This document shows, in pieces, positions 1 to 9,569 of a stretch of 64,000 nt of DNA. The stretch spans positions 48,360,140-48,424,139 of the forward strand of contig OY978526.1 of NCBI GenBank assembly GCA_963854835.1, in the 5' to 3' direction. The position numbers and the translations under genes are program-made. The notes under the pieces were generated by a model, which had not been told where the DNA came from, did no database searches, and saw nothing but the letters and a program-made list of their open reading frames with translations. Numbering within the stretch: the first letter of the stretch is position 1; the number at the start of each line of letters is the position of its first letter. This DNA comes from Megamerina dolium. Lineage: Eukaryota; Arthropoda; Insecta; Diptera; Megamerinidae.

Positions 1-34
1 TTTTGCAACTCGCGTGCAAAAGAATGCAGCTTAT
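1..34. repeat. Terminus of a hairpin-ended repeat (family H)
   Basis: The window opens with the terminal motif of a repeat family found again at about 6390-7183, 48712-49434, 49729-50190, 47775 and 56630. It is an inverted repeat of TTTTG/CAAAA type around GCAACTCGCGTG, followed by AATGCAGCT. Only the terminus is in view. It lies in a downstream intron of the Lerp-like gene. Confidence 0.55.
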
Positions 35-125
35 ATTAAAAAATAACTCATGAGACTAAAATATTTACACCTATAATGGAATTATACACTCTTCATGCTG
101 CACGCCTACCACCACTTGCACTTAC

Positions 126-3100
126 CAGCATTTTCCAAACAAGGCGAACCCGCATACGAACATACAGCAAAGGTATAAGTTGAATTGTTCATTTGCAAGG
201 TGAATGGTTTATCCTTCAAAGAGCTCATATCAATACTGATTAAGTTGAAGAAACAGTAACGTAATAAATAAATAAAGTTAAATACAAAAAAGTAAGAAAC
301 AAAAGGAAACATTTACAGAAGGAATACGAAAAGTACATACATCTCATTGCCATGAGTAATGGCACTACATGGCGCCAAATTATTGCAAGCTAATGGTGTT
401 ACAAATGAGAACTCATATACGCAACCATGAAATCCAATCAATTCCGGATGGCCATTCTTTATGAGGAGAATGAAATACACATGTGTTTAAAAGAATTTAT
501 TTTGGAAATGTAAAAAAATGCGAACTAGTGGTCCATTATAACACAATATCGTACACTTACCTTCACATCCATGTCACAGTAAAAATAAATAATTGATGTA
601 TAATTAGCGTCTGTATTGCAGGGTGTACTGGAATTATGACGTAATAACAATTGACTATTTTCAATGATCGGATTCGCTTGAGAGATGCCATAATCAAAAT
701 ATCTAAAAAAAAAATGAATGATATGATGGTGCAACAATTTAAGAAAGACAAAATAGATTCACACCTATCACGATTGTCGACCGTCAATCTTTATTTTCGA
801 AAAATTTTCTATTTTTTTTGGGCAAAAAATTAAATTATTCGAACTCGAAAAATCGACTTTTTTGAAAAAAATATCACTGTAACTGTAAAAAATTTTTTTT
901 TCATGAAATCCTTCGTTCACGAACTAGGTAACCCTATATACTAACGTAATTTTTCTTTTTTTTTCAGTTGAGCCGTTTCCTTGTTTTCATGCTCACCGTT
1001 AGCCACTACTGAAAAAAGGAGTTCTGCGGCAAGGACTATAACTTCCACAATTATTAAAATTTTCACTCGAAATTTTATATGAATTTACTTAAGGACACGT
1101 ACGTTAATAAAATTTGTATTGTATTTGAATAAAACAATGGTAACATGCTTAAAAAAAATAAATAAAAACCCTGTATTTCTCTGGAGAAAAAGGTATATAA
1201 CCCCTTAATTTATTTTTAACACAAAACGAAGTACGTGTACAGTGTAATTATACCGAGCGCAATACTTACTTCTGCTTATAGTCTGAAGAATTTAAGGCCA
1301 CAAAACAAATGCTACTACCCGCTGGACACATAGCATTCTCACCATACAACACTGGTTTGCAAACATTTATAACAAAAGCTGAACCATTACGATCGGATAA
1401 TCTGAAATTGAATACGAAATGTAAAAGTGGGTGACATACACAATAATGTACACAACCATACACGATAAATCATATATAAATGTCAAATATTTCTCTGAGT
1501 GTGACCAGATGTAACCCTTGGCTAATGCACAAACTCATTTTGACAGCACTGTCAATCTTTATTTATGATTTGTGAAGTGAAAACATGAATTCCTAGTATT
1601 TCGAAAAACTTCTTGAAGCAGTGTCAGACAAACGTAGCAACAAGATCACGTCACGATCAGCGGATTGTTCACTTCTTCGAACAAAATCTAGTGCATCAAG
1701 CCGCCCAGCGCTTACGTAGTCGTAATATGCAGGCATCACAATAGATATACATAGTTACACGAAGCAAACTTCTTGTTAACAAACTTCTTTGATTTGGATA
1801 TTCAAATCGCAAAAAAATTTAACACACCGGTTGGAGCATGTTATTTACACTGATGAATCGTCGTTTTGGTTATCGAATCCATTGACACATACTTTGTGTA
1901 CAGCAGCAACAGAGCGGTTGTGCGAACAGTAAAACACCCATAGAAGCTTCATGTTTACGATGACTTTTAAGTACGTAGTTTTCGTACATTGATCGTATTC
2001 ACAAGAATACTGACTGCCGAACGTATATGCTGTTTGTATCAACGTACACTATTAACCACCGCGAACATGTTTTGCGGCACAGGAAACCATGACTGGATAC
2101 TGTTGGAAGGCAATGATCCAAAACACGAAAGTCGTTTGTGTACCGCATGGAAAGTGCCAAATGAGATTCATCAAATGATTTGGCCGACGCAATCACCAGA
2201 CCGCAGTCGAATTAAAAATATTTGAGCCCAGACTCCAGGAAAAAAACAGTCAGAAATTTAAAGCAGCGCAAAGCAAAAGTATGCCCAGCCCTTGCGCCCG
2301 TTATAGAGAATCAAGGAGAGTGGATAAAATATTGATGTTGTTGTGCATTAGCCAAGAAAACAATAAGCATTTTACGAAAACAAATAAAACAGTTTTATCT
2401 TTTCATTACTTCCCATCGTATTTTCTACCTGAATCACACTGTACCTGTAATTCACATCGCTCAATGATAACAAATCGTATGTATGCCCTGTGTGTGGATC
2501 CCGGACACTGCAGTTACTCGTTTTAAAGTCAGTGTGCTCTGGTAGACAGGCATGCGGCGTTTCCAGAGTTATATAGAAAGAGCACGTATCATCCGCCTAA
2601 TTATTTTAAGTGAGAAATTAAAAAGAAAAAAGTCGAAATATCATCGACATTTTTCAGCCTTTGTCTTTGCTTTACTCACGTAAGATGTCACATGCGATTG
2701 TTTCTGATCCACTGTATAATCGCATCCAATGAAAACATGCAATTGATATTCACCCGTACCACTCGGACACGTGGTACCATTCATAAAACTGAAATATATT
2801 TTACCATTATGATAATTCAGCTGATGTTTGGTTCCTATAATGAAAATATATTTCGATTACAAATAAGGTACACTAAGTTATTTTAGACATACCGAGAACA
2901 ATCTCCTCACTGCCTCTTCTCAAACAGGCAGCAACACTACTTTGTCCATTACAAGTCTTTCCAATATTTCCACAAATATTATATGCAAATGTATCACCTT
3001 TATCGCTTATGACTATATGTTCCAAATCGGAGCGGAGCGATGTGAAATCAAATTTATGCCCATAGACTGGTTCGGTAAGATAACAGTCCCTTGTGGAAAA

Positions 3101-5385
3101 AAACTGAAAATAAAATAAAGACAATTTCTTTATACTTCACTAGCCAGTTAACAAAGTAAGTAAAAATTGTCTTCCAGACAACCCAGTTCGGCTTATTTAC
3201 ATCCGGTCTATGTAGTAACTAATCATAAATAGTTCAGAATAATTATGTTGTTTGAGGAATCTATAAAACAGTAAACTTTCATTAAATAATTAGCCAGAAG
3301 TCAAGCTGAATTTGTAATGCTTGTGTCTGCCGCAATGTCAGCCTTGTTTTTTGTTGTGATGGTAATGCTCAGTACAAAACCTGGTATAGAAGCAAGTGCA
3401 ATGGACGAGCCAGTTACCTGTTCGTCTATATCGCACCCATATTCAAAACCTAAGCCAATAACCAACATTTGTGACTTCGCGACGACAGGAGGTAATTTAT
3501 ATTACCCTGCCTAACTCTGGATTAGGCTAGTCAATAAACAATCGGAGAGTCCTGAATAAAAACTCATGTTTGAACCACAGTACGACGAAATGGCAGACAT
3601 GCAATTGCCCTCCAGGAATCCTAGAAACGAAAGTGGCTAAGATTTAGGGAGGTGTTGAGCAGTTGAGGTGATGCCACCTCAACTGCTCAATAACCTAAGC
3701 ATCGAAAACACAATTGCACATGTCAAATGTGCCCTTACTGCCAGCTTCAATTTAGCCTGTCCCACTTGCCCACACCCCCACCGTATTCTGGTTCCCTGGT
3801 AGAACCAAAACTTCACGTTGTAAAGGCAAGAGTTGAGAAAACTCTTAAACCGGACCTTTAACACTAAACTTGAAAAGGACTGGGAGTTATATCGTTCTGT
3901 TGATATCGCGAGATAGAATATCTGAGCGATACAGATGAGTTAGTGAAAATACTTAAAAAGAACGATATCGTGAAGTTGGTGTCACTCAGGAGATTTAATG
4001 GTTCCTTCGCGAAAAGGAAAGGCGAAACTTTCAGCCACTTCATTGTGGGGTTTTACAGTTTAATTGGTTGAAAATGTTTTATTCAACTAATTTACATCAA
4101 TTTTAATTTTTTACCATTGAATAAAGCGGTATTTTATGAAATTAAAATAAGACCACAAATGAACGTAAAATAGATTAGTCAGAAGTAGATATTTCTGGAC
4201 AATTCAGATTCAAACGCATTTTTTCCATCTTCAGACTCATCGGTATTTTGTAATTCATGGGATTCCGGAGGAAGCAGCAAATATGTTTTCTTCTAAAAAA
4301 TAGAGTTCTTTGCCTTGGCCCCTCAATAACGGAGCCGAGATTAATAGTAGTCTGTAAAGTATATCTTGGTTACAAGAAGCTTTTACTTGTTTGTTACTTC
4401 TTGTTACAAGAACTAACAAGAAGTTACAAGTTGCTCGCTTGAAACGGCTGTAAAGCCTGATAAGCCTGAACGACGTCGGAAGTCTCAACGCCGGTAAAAC
4501 CTGGTATGGAGCTTAAGCGTGTACATATTTTATAGGTTAAAGCCAGTTTGAGTTGTTTTTTGCCAAAATTCTAACCGTAATGCAATTCATTACGTTATTT
4601 ATTCATTAAAATATTGTTCGTAATACTAAATTTATTTATTTCTTTACTTTATTTTTGTAAAATGGGTGCCGTAGCTCAGTGGTTAGTGTGTTGGCCTTCT
4701 GATCTGTAGGTCGTGGTTCAATCCCCGGCTGATGCATAACAAATTTTATATCGAAAAGATTTTTCTTTCGAACAGTACCCACCTGTCGGCATGCAATTGG
4801 CAATTCTTCCAACAGTAACAACTTGCCCTGAAAAAGCTTCTAAAAGAACTCTGTGACAAAACTAAGAAAAATTTATGTTACAAGGGTTCTGCCGTTCGAA
4901 ACCGGCTAAAATAAGTAGGTCCCTTCTAATACTGTCCAAAATTTAACACGCACAACAGTAATGGAAGAGAAGCTCTTAGGGGCTTTAAGTGCAACATATT
5001 TATTTTTATTTTATTTTTTAAAATGCCTCATACGGAGCAAATTTGTGCATAAGAGGCACAGCCTTTGTTGTGTTGTAGCCTCAACCCTCATTCGTCTTAC
5101 ATTTAAAAAAAATAACTATTCCGTCGCCTCGGCGACAAGTATTTCTGGTGTGATATAGCCTTATATAGAAAACCTCCACAAAACGAAATGTCAAAATCAG
5201 ATGGTATATCAAAATACCATCAATATAAATGAACAGTAAATAATAGCAAAATCAAATTTATTGTAAAAAATTATTAATCACCAACTCACCAAAGGATTTT
5301 CTTCGCATAAGCATTCGTTATATATGAAGCCCATCAATAATAGCATGACCGCTATAATAACACGCAATGTCGAAGAATTTGGCAT
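126..5385 (-). CDS. Lerp: Lerp-like receptor (MRH/CI-MPR repeats), 5' part
   Basis: A minus-strand multi-exon gene that runs off the left edge. Eight exons join in frame with consensus splice sites: 5385-5290 (ATG and a signal peptide, 32 codons), 3103-2893, 2834-2680, 2596-2445, 1401-1270, 702-561, 456-341 and 235-126, giving about 371 residues. Phases match at every junction (0,1,0,2,2,0,2,1). The mature chain is a series of Cys-rich repeats with the MRH (mannose-6-phosphate receptor homology) pattern: a DCYL start, GKIYFSFMNGTTCPSG, a GCDY strand, then a DDTCSFYITLETPHAC closing strand, followed by a second and third repeat. Drosophila LERP carries five such repeats and sorts lysosomal enzymes in the Golgi/endosome route, so transmembrane and tail exons should lie beyond coordinate 1. 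Introns hold a Tc1 relic, a SINE and a nested small gene. Family assignment is strong. Orthology to Lerp rather than another MRH protein is inferred. Confidence 0.8.
1600..2330 (+). pseudogene. Decayed Tc1-like transposase in Lerp-like intron 4
   Basis: Scattered plus-strand frames carry recognisable pieces of a Tc1 transposase DDE domain: HVIYTDESSFWLSNP near 1838-1880, then DWILLEGNDPKHESRLCTAW around 2094-2150 followed by a PTQSPDRSRIKNI tail. DES, NDPKH and SPD..PI are the usual catalytic neighbourhoods, though the last Asn-Pro has become Arg-Ser. Several frame breaks and stops separate the pieces, so the copy is dead. It sits antisense inside an intron of the receptor gene. I could not find clear terminal repeats. 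Confidence 0.6.
3262..3268 (+). promoter_or_regulatory. TATA box of the nested small gene
   Basis: TATAAAA at 3262-3268 lies about 28 bp before a TTAGCCAGAAGT stretch that could be the start site and 49 bp before the ATG at 3317. The spacing is right for a TATA-driven insect gene. No experimental start site is known to me. Confidence 0.45.
3317..3514 (+). CDS. Small secreted peptide candidate, nested in Lerp-like intron 1
   Basis: An intact 65-codon plus-strand frame, antisense to the host gene's intron 1. Residues 1-28 make a good signal peptide (MLVSAAMSALFFVVMVML, then an S-A-rich cleavage region near EASA). The mature part would be about 37 residues with two cysteines (TCSSISHPYSKPKPITNIC). 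The parts of a compact gene are all present: TATA box 3262, ATG 3317, stop 3512-3514, and an AATAAA at 3533-3538 just after the stop. That architecture resembles short insect accessory-gland or immune peptides, but I recognise no family. A GGTAATTT after codon 56 could instead be a splice donor, giving a different C-terminus. The gene is a prediction. Its organisation is better than expected by chance. Confidence 0.45.
   Translation: MLVSAAMSALFFVVMVMLSTKPGIEASAMDEPVTCSSISHPYSKPKPITNICDFATTGGNLYYPA
4664..5022 (+). mobile_element. tRNA-derived SINE, full length (family S)
   Basis: Begins with a tRNA-like head (GGGTGCCGTAGCTCAGTGG, then GGTTCAATCCCCGG), that is an A box and B box of an internal RNA polymerase III promoter. 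A unique body follows, containing ACCGGCTAAAATAAGTAGG, and the element ends in a T/A-rich ATTTATTTTT tail. At least ten related copies occur in the window. It lies in intron 1 of the Lerp-like gene. Confidence 0.8.
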
Positions 5386-6389
5386 TTTGTTATTAGTGGT
5401 AATTAATCAAGTTCGTACCGATATGCCAATGACTTATTTATGCAAAATCGATTTTTCTTTGTGAAACTCATATGATAATGTCACACTTTAGAGCAGGAAA
5501 GAAAAAATATATGGCTATTATTTCACTCGCTTTAATTGTTCTCTTATCGCAATGTTAATTCGACTTTTCTCACCGATTAAACGATTTTGACTGTTATTCT
5601 TATCATAGCCGGCAATAAATCTTTGATACGCAAAATAGACTAAGTACAATTATTGTTCTTCAACATATAGCTATTTTTCATATTATTATTTGTTTTATTT
5701 ATTTTTAACTAGTTTTTGATGACAAATTCAATTTACTATAATATAGTACACCTAGTAAAAACAAAATCCAGAATTCTAATCCGAGCTATTGAAAATTCAC
5801 GCGAAAACTGACGAAACAGATGACAAGAAGGACCTCATTATGAAAAAATTAAAAAGGTCGTATTAATAAAGCAGTTGGGATTATTATTAATATCTTTGAC
5901 AGCCACACATAAACAAAAGAGTTGAGTGGAGCGTTTTCTGCCGCCTTGCGTTAAACGCCGAAATGTTATATTGAAACAAGAGCGGCGACGCTACGTCAAA
6001 TTTCGACTACTAGAAACAATTACAAATGTTTTTTATTTCATCAGAACAAATTCAAATTTATTGGACAAGAAATTTGTGAAAATAATAAATTAAATATATA
6101 AACCTTATCAATTGCAGCAAATGAATGATTTGGGAGACTTGGTTGTGCTGAAAATGAAGATGCAGCATAAGACTTTTGCAGAAAACCGTGAACGTTCCAC
6201 AGCCATCCCAATTATGGATTTTACTCTACAGGAATTAATATTTTGATTTATATTTGAGAAGAATCCGAATCTTTCTTTAGATCTACCAGGCTCAATCACA
6301 AGTAACTCAGAGTGTTGTTGAGTTTGATATAACCTTGCAGTAAGTTTAATACACTGTATGGATTAACTTGATTGTTAATTTGTTATATT
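5386..6389. other. Intergenic region upstream of Lerp-like gene
   Basis: This holds the minus-strand gene's promoter and 5' UTR, which I cannot delimit. A plus-strand frame at 6121-6246 (41 codons, starting MNDLGDLVVLKMKMQHK) follows a splice-acceptor-like AATTGCAG. It might be a stray exon, but I recognise no family and do not call it a gene. Confidence 0.4.
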
Positions 6390-6853
6390 AGCCGTATTCT
6401 TTTGCACGCGAGTTGCAAAAGAACACTGACATATTTGCCGAACTGCATGCAAAGCAACAACAAAAATAAGCGACATCGTCTATTTTAACCGAGTTCAATT
6501 GAAGTTGCTTATATTTTAATCGACCTGAGTTATAGTGTTGGAAAGTAAAAAAAACAGCACCATTGTGAATAGACTAATGGGAAATTTCAACACCACGTCA
6601 AATTATTGTAAATATAAACAAAAATAAGCAAAATAAAGCAAGTGCAAATAAAAATTGATTTTAAATGAACGAATATATTTACCACATTCCGCAGAATTGT
6701 TTCTTTTTTGTTTCTATTTCGTTTATAAATTTCACGAACAACCATATATACCACCAGCGTTGCTAAGTAACTAAAGGGAAATCATATTCAAGTAAAAGGG
6801 AAGTTATATGTGAGTTTATGTTCTTTTGCAACTCGCTTACAAAAAAATGCAGC
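6390..6853 (+). repeat. Hairpin-ended inverted-repeat element, copy 1 (family H)
   Basis: Both ends carry the same motif in opposite orientation: a TTCTTTTG/CAAAAGAA hairpin followed by TGCAGCT (or its complement). The interior contains a block shared by all copies, from GAATAGAC through CCACCAGCGTTGCTAAGTAA. There is no coding capacity. A non-autonomous DNA element is the simplest reading. Confidence 0.6.
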
Positions 6854-7183
6854 TAGTGTTGCAAAGTAAAAAAAAACAGCACCATTCGAATAGGCTACTG
6901 GAATGTGCTTAGGAAATTTCAACAATACGTCAAATTATTGTAAATATAAACAAAAATAAGCAAAATCAAGCAAGTGCAAATAAAAATTTATTTTAATAAA
7001 CGAATATATTTACCACAGATTCCGCAGAATTGAATCTTTTTTGTTTTTATTTCGTTGATAAATTTCACGAACAACCAAATATACCACCAGCGTTGCTAAG
7101 TAACTAAAGGGAAATTATATTCAAGTAAAAGGGAAATTAAATGCGAGTTGGTGTTCTTTTGCAACTTGGTTACAAAAGAATGC
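6854..7183 (+). repeat. Hairpin-ended inverted-repeat element, copy 2 (family H)
   Basis: Second copy in the same orientation, immediately abutting copy 1 and repeating its internal block with scattered substitutions. It ends in the same hairpin plus TGCGGCT. It is shorter because it lacks the left part of copy 1. Confidence 0.6.
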
Positions 7184-7346
7184 GGCTGATATTCTTAGTT
7201 TTTTGGCCCCTGGCTATTCCTGCCATATCCATGAGATTTCGAATTGGACTGCAGTAAGCCATTTGGTGGACGTCGGCGCATATGGCAGCCAAAGTGATGG
7301 CGGTGTTTTTAGGAATTCGGATATTGGGAAAAATGGTGTTAGTTAA

Positions 7347-7615
7347 TAGCCTAGACAGACGGCAGCGTTAATCTGGATTACCGGCGCACTTAATCCCAAT
7401 AAAATATTAACCTGACAGACGGCAGTATTGCGGATTAACTAAACGGCTGATTGCTGTGTTATTAGGTCTACTCACTTACATTACTATCACTATCAATTTC
7501 TGTCATCCGTCACTCTCGATATGAGAAAATTTACAAGAAGTATGTGAACTGAAAACTATCAGAAGCTTGTAAATTGGCATTCACAGCTCGTAATTGACAG
7601 CTGGATTTATTTTCG
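7347..7615 (+). repeat. Harbinger-type MITE, left part only (family P)
   Basis: Starts after TTAA with the terminal repeat TAGCCTAGACAGACGGCAGC and follows the same interior as the complete copies at 28641, 34609 and 57086. It stops at about 7615, before the middle of the element. The right part is missing. Confidence 0.65.
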
Positions 7616-7653
7616 TCACTATTATTTTACTATACACAACATATAAACAATAT

Positions 7654-8091
7654 TGTAACGAGTATCGATAGTTGATTACTCATCACTATTGTGACTGACT
7701 CTATTGGCAGCATCGAAACGAATGTCAACAAAAAGAAATAAGCGATAACCAGAACAAGCCAACGAGAAAGGAAGAGAAGAATCTCGATAAAGGAAGATTC
7801 TGGGGTGTTGCCAACAGAGTATAAATAGAGCCAGTGTTGAGAATTGACAATCAATCTAATTCCGAGCGTGATTGCGAAAACATTGATACAGAGGCAAAAG
7901 TTGCAAGTACATTTAAGTGTTATAGTAAATAGTTGATTGTAAACAGTGTTGATTGTAAATAGAGATTATTAAATAAATTGTTGCTGTATATAGTTGTATA
8001 AAATAAGTGTTGCAGTTATCATTAACAGAATCTAGTGATCGAACAAGGTAATTCAAATAGAATTAAACGTTCACAGAATAAAAACGTAACA
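7654..8091 (+). repeat. 5' LTR of the gypsy element
   Basis: 438 bp, bounded by TG...CA. It contains a TATA-type sequence (GAGTATAAATAG, about 7816-7827) and an AATAAA-type signal further right. A TATCGATA (DRE-like) octamer sits near its start at about 7662. Confidence 0.9.
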
Positions 8092-8093
8092 AT

Positions 8094-8110
8094 TGGTGTC
8101 AGAAGTGGGA
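8094..8110 (+). other. Primer binding site
   Basis: TGGTGTCAGAAGTGGGA begins two bases after the LTR. It complements a tRNA 3' end of ...TCCCACTTCTGACACCA type, which I associate with tRNA-Leu. Confidence 0.75.
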
Positions 8111-8120
8111 TTCTGTAAAG

Positions 8121-9536
8121 ATGGTGAAAATTGACCAACTAAAAGTGGACCAGCTTAAAAAGCTGTTGGTAGAGATGAATCTATCGTCATCAGGTGCAAA
8201 GGCGGAACTGCTGGTGAGGCTGAGGCAAGCTATGGAGGCTAAGGGAATTAACGTAGAAGAACATGAGTTCTTCGAGGAAGCCGATATACAAGCAGTCGTA
8301 CACGCTGAGGAAGAAAGCAAGATAGATTCGAGTGGTCAACTAATGGAACTCATGAAATCCATGATGCAACAACAGCAGCAGCAACTGCAAGGAATTAATG
8401 CGAAGTTACAAGAAAATGCGTCTCGCATTGACTCCAAGTTTCAAGAACATTCGGTACGTCAAGAAAACGCTATGGGAGAGTTCCAGAAAACAATTGACTC
8501 CAAGTTTCAAGAACATTCGGCTGAATTGCGTATGGAAATTCAAGAAGGTTCGGCTCGACAAGAACACGTCATCGAAAATCTACAAAAAGGAATTGAACTT
8601 AGATTTCAGGAAATTTCCGGAACCATTAATGAAAAGGTCACGGATTTAAAGGAACATGTAGATGACTTGGAAGATAAGGTCGAGAAATTACAGCACGAAC
8701 TCAATCAACTAAAAATAAATGGACCAGCCACATCAGTGATTAGAGATTCAAGTACAATCAAATTAAAGCCACCAACATTTGACGGAAGCACGCCATTCAA
8801 TATCTTCAAGCTTCAATTCGAGACAACAGCTTCGAAGAATCAATGGGATGATAGCGACAAGACTGCTGCTTTAATAGTCGCATTAAAAGGTAATGCTTCC
8901 GAGGTGTTACAGATGATTCCAGAGAAAGATCGTGGTAGCTATCAGTCACTGATGGACACACTCCAGCGAAAGTATGGAAATGAATACAAGAGTCAATTAC
9001 ATCGAGTGGAATTGAGATCGCGAGTGCAACGGAGTAATGAGAGTCTTCAGGAGTTCGCTTCCGATATTGAGCGCTTATATCATCTAGCGTTCTCCGGTAA
9101 TTCGGAAAAGTTCGTCGAAAAAATCAAAATAGAGGCATTCATAGATGGCATACGTGATGGAGAGACAAAGCGTGCCCTAGTCATGTCACCCAGGAATACT
9201 TATGCCGAAACAGTCAGTAGTGCATTGACGTTTGAAGCCGCCAGTTTGATGTGTCGACCAATGCCACGGGTACGCCAACTAGAAACAGAAACAGCAGATC
9301 TGGTTGAAGCAGTGTGTCAGGCATTCAAATCTGTAGCGCAGCCTGAAGGAAGAACAACAGGTCGACGCGAAAACAAATTTACTGGTAAGTGCTTCATTTG
9401 TGACAAACCAGGACACATGGCGCGTGACTGCCGTCTACGACGAAAGCGATCAAGATCGAGTTCTCCAGGAAGACAAAAGAAGGAGAATAAGGTGGATAGT
9501 GATCGCTCCACTAACACAGATCCATCGTTAAACTAA
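8121..9536 (+). CDS. gag: Gag with N-terminal SAP domain and CCHC knuckle
   Basis: A 471-residue structural protein that would form the retrotransposon particle. Residues about 3-38 match a SAP motif (DQLKVDQLKKLLVEMNLSSS, then GAKAELLVRL), a DNA/chromatin-binding helix-extended-helix seldom mentioned in Gag. Residues about 70-195 form a coiled coil with an internal repeat of IDSKFQEHS. The retrotransposon Gag core follows (PPTFDGSTPFNIFKLQFE). A CX2CX4HX4C knuckle (CFICDKPGHMARDC) and an Arg/Ser-rich tail close the protein. The ATG at 8121 lies ten bases after the primer site. The stop at 9534-9536 falls directly after the slippery sequence. Confidence 0.92.
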   Translation: MVKIDQLKVDQLKKLLVEMNLSSSGAKAELLVRLRQAMEAKGINVEEHEFFEEADIQAVVHAEEESKIDSSGQLMELMKSMMQQQQQQLQGINAKLQENASRIDSKFQEHSVRQENAMGEFQKTIDSKFQEHSAELRMEIQEGSARQEHVIENLQKGIELRFQEISGTINEKVTDLKEHVDDLEDKVEKLQHELNQLKINGPATSVIRDSSTIKLKPPTFDGSTPFNIFKLQFETTASKNQWDDSDKTAALIVALKGNASEVLQMIPEKDRGSYQSLMDTLQRKYGNEYKSQLHRVELRSRVQRSNESLQEFASDIERLYHLAFSGNSEKFVEKIKIEAFIDGIRDGETKRALVMSPRNTYAETVSSALTFEAASLMCRPMPRVRQLETETADLVEAVCQAFKSVAQPEGRTTGRRENKFTGKCFICDKPGHMARDCRLRRKRSRSSSPGRQKKENKVDSDRSTNTDPSLN

Positions 9537-9569
9537 ATCGAGTCAGTTCAGCGGGGCGTGAACTGACTC
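9527..9569 (+). promoter_or_regulatory. Predicted -1 ribosomal frameshift signal (gag to pol)
   Basis: Heptamer GTTAAAC (9527-9533), in the gag phase G-TTA-AAC, is followed directly by the gag stop TAA. After a 6-nt spacer comes a perfect 11-bp stem, GAGTCAGTTCA (9540-9550) pairing with TGAACTGACTC (9559-9569) around the loop GCGGGGCG. The pol frame is the -1 frame and is open across this point. Spacer length and slippery type match known -1 sites. Function is predicted. Confidence 0.7.

Noticed and set aside
4664..4740. tRNA genes at the SINE heads
   Set aside because: A and B boxes are present, but the sequence continues into a shared SINE body and no copy folds as an isolated tRNA with a convincing anticodon arm and acceptor.
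6121..6246. 41-codon plus-strand frame after an acceptor-like AATTGCAG
   Set aside because: Too short, no donor or partner exon, no recognised family.
6390..7183. Calling the hairpin-ended repeats Helitrons
   Set aside because: CTRR-like ends fit some copies, but both ends carry the same inverted terminus and several copies end CTGT or CTTA, so the class is left open.
7630..7854. Hydrophobic minus-strand frame (also at 13144-13359)
   Set aside because: It is the antisense of the two LTRs and is identical only because the LTRs are.
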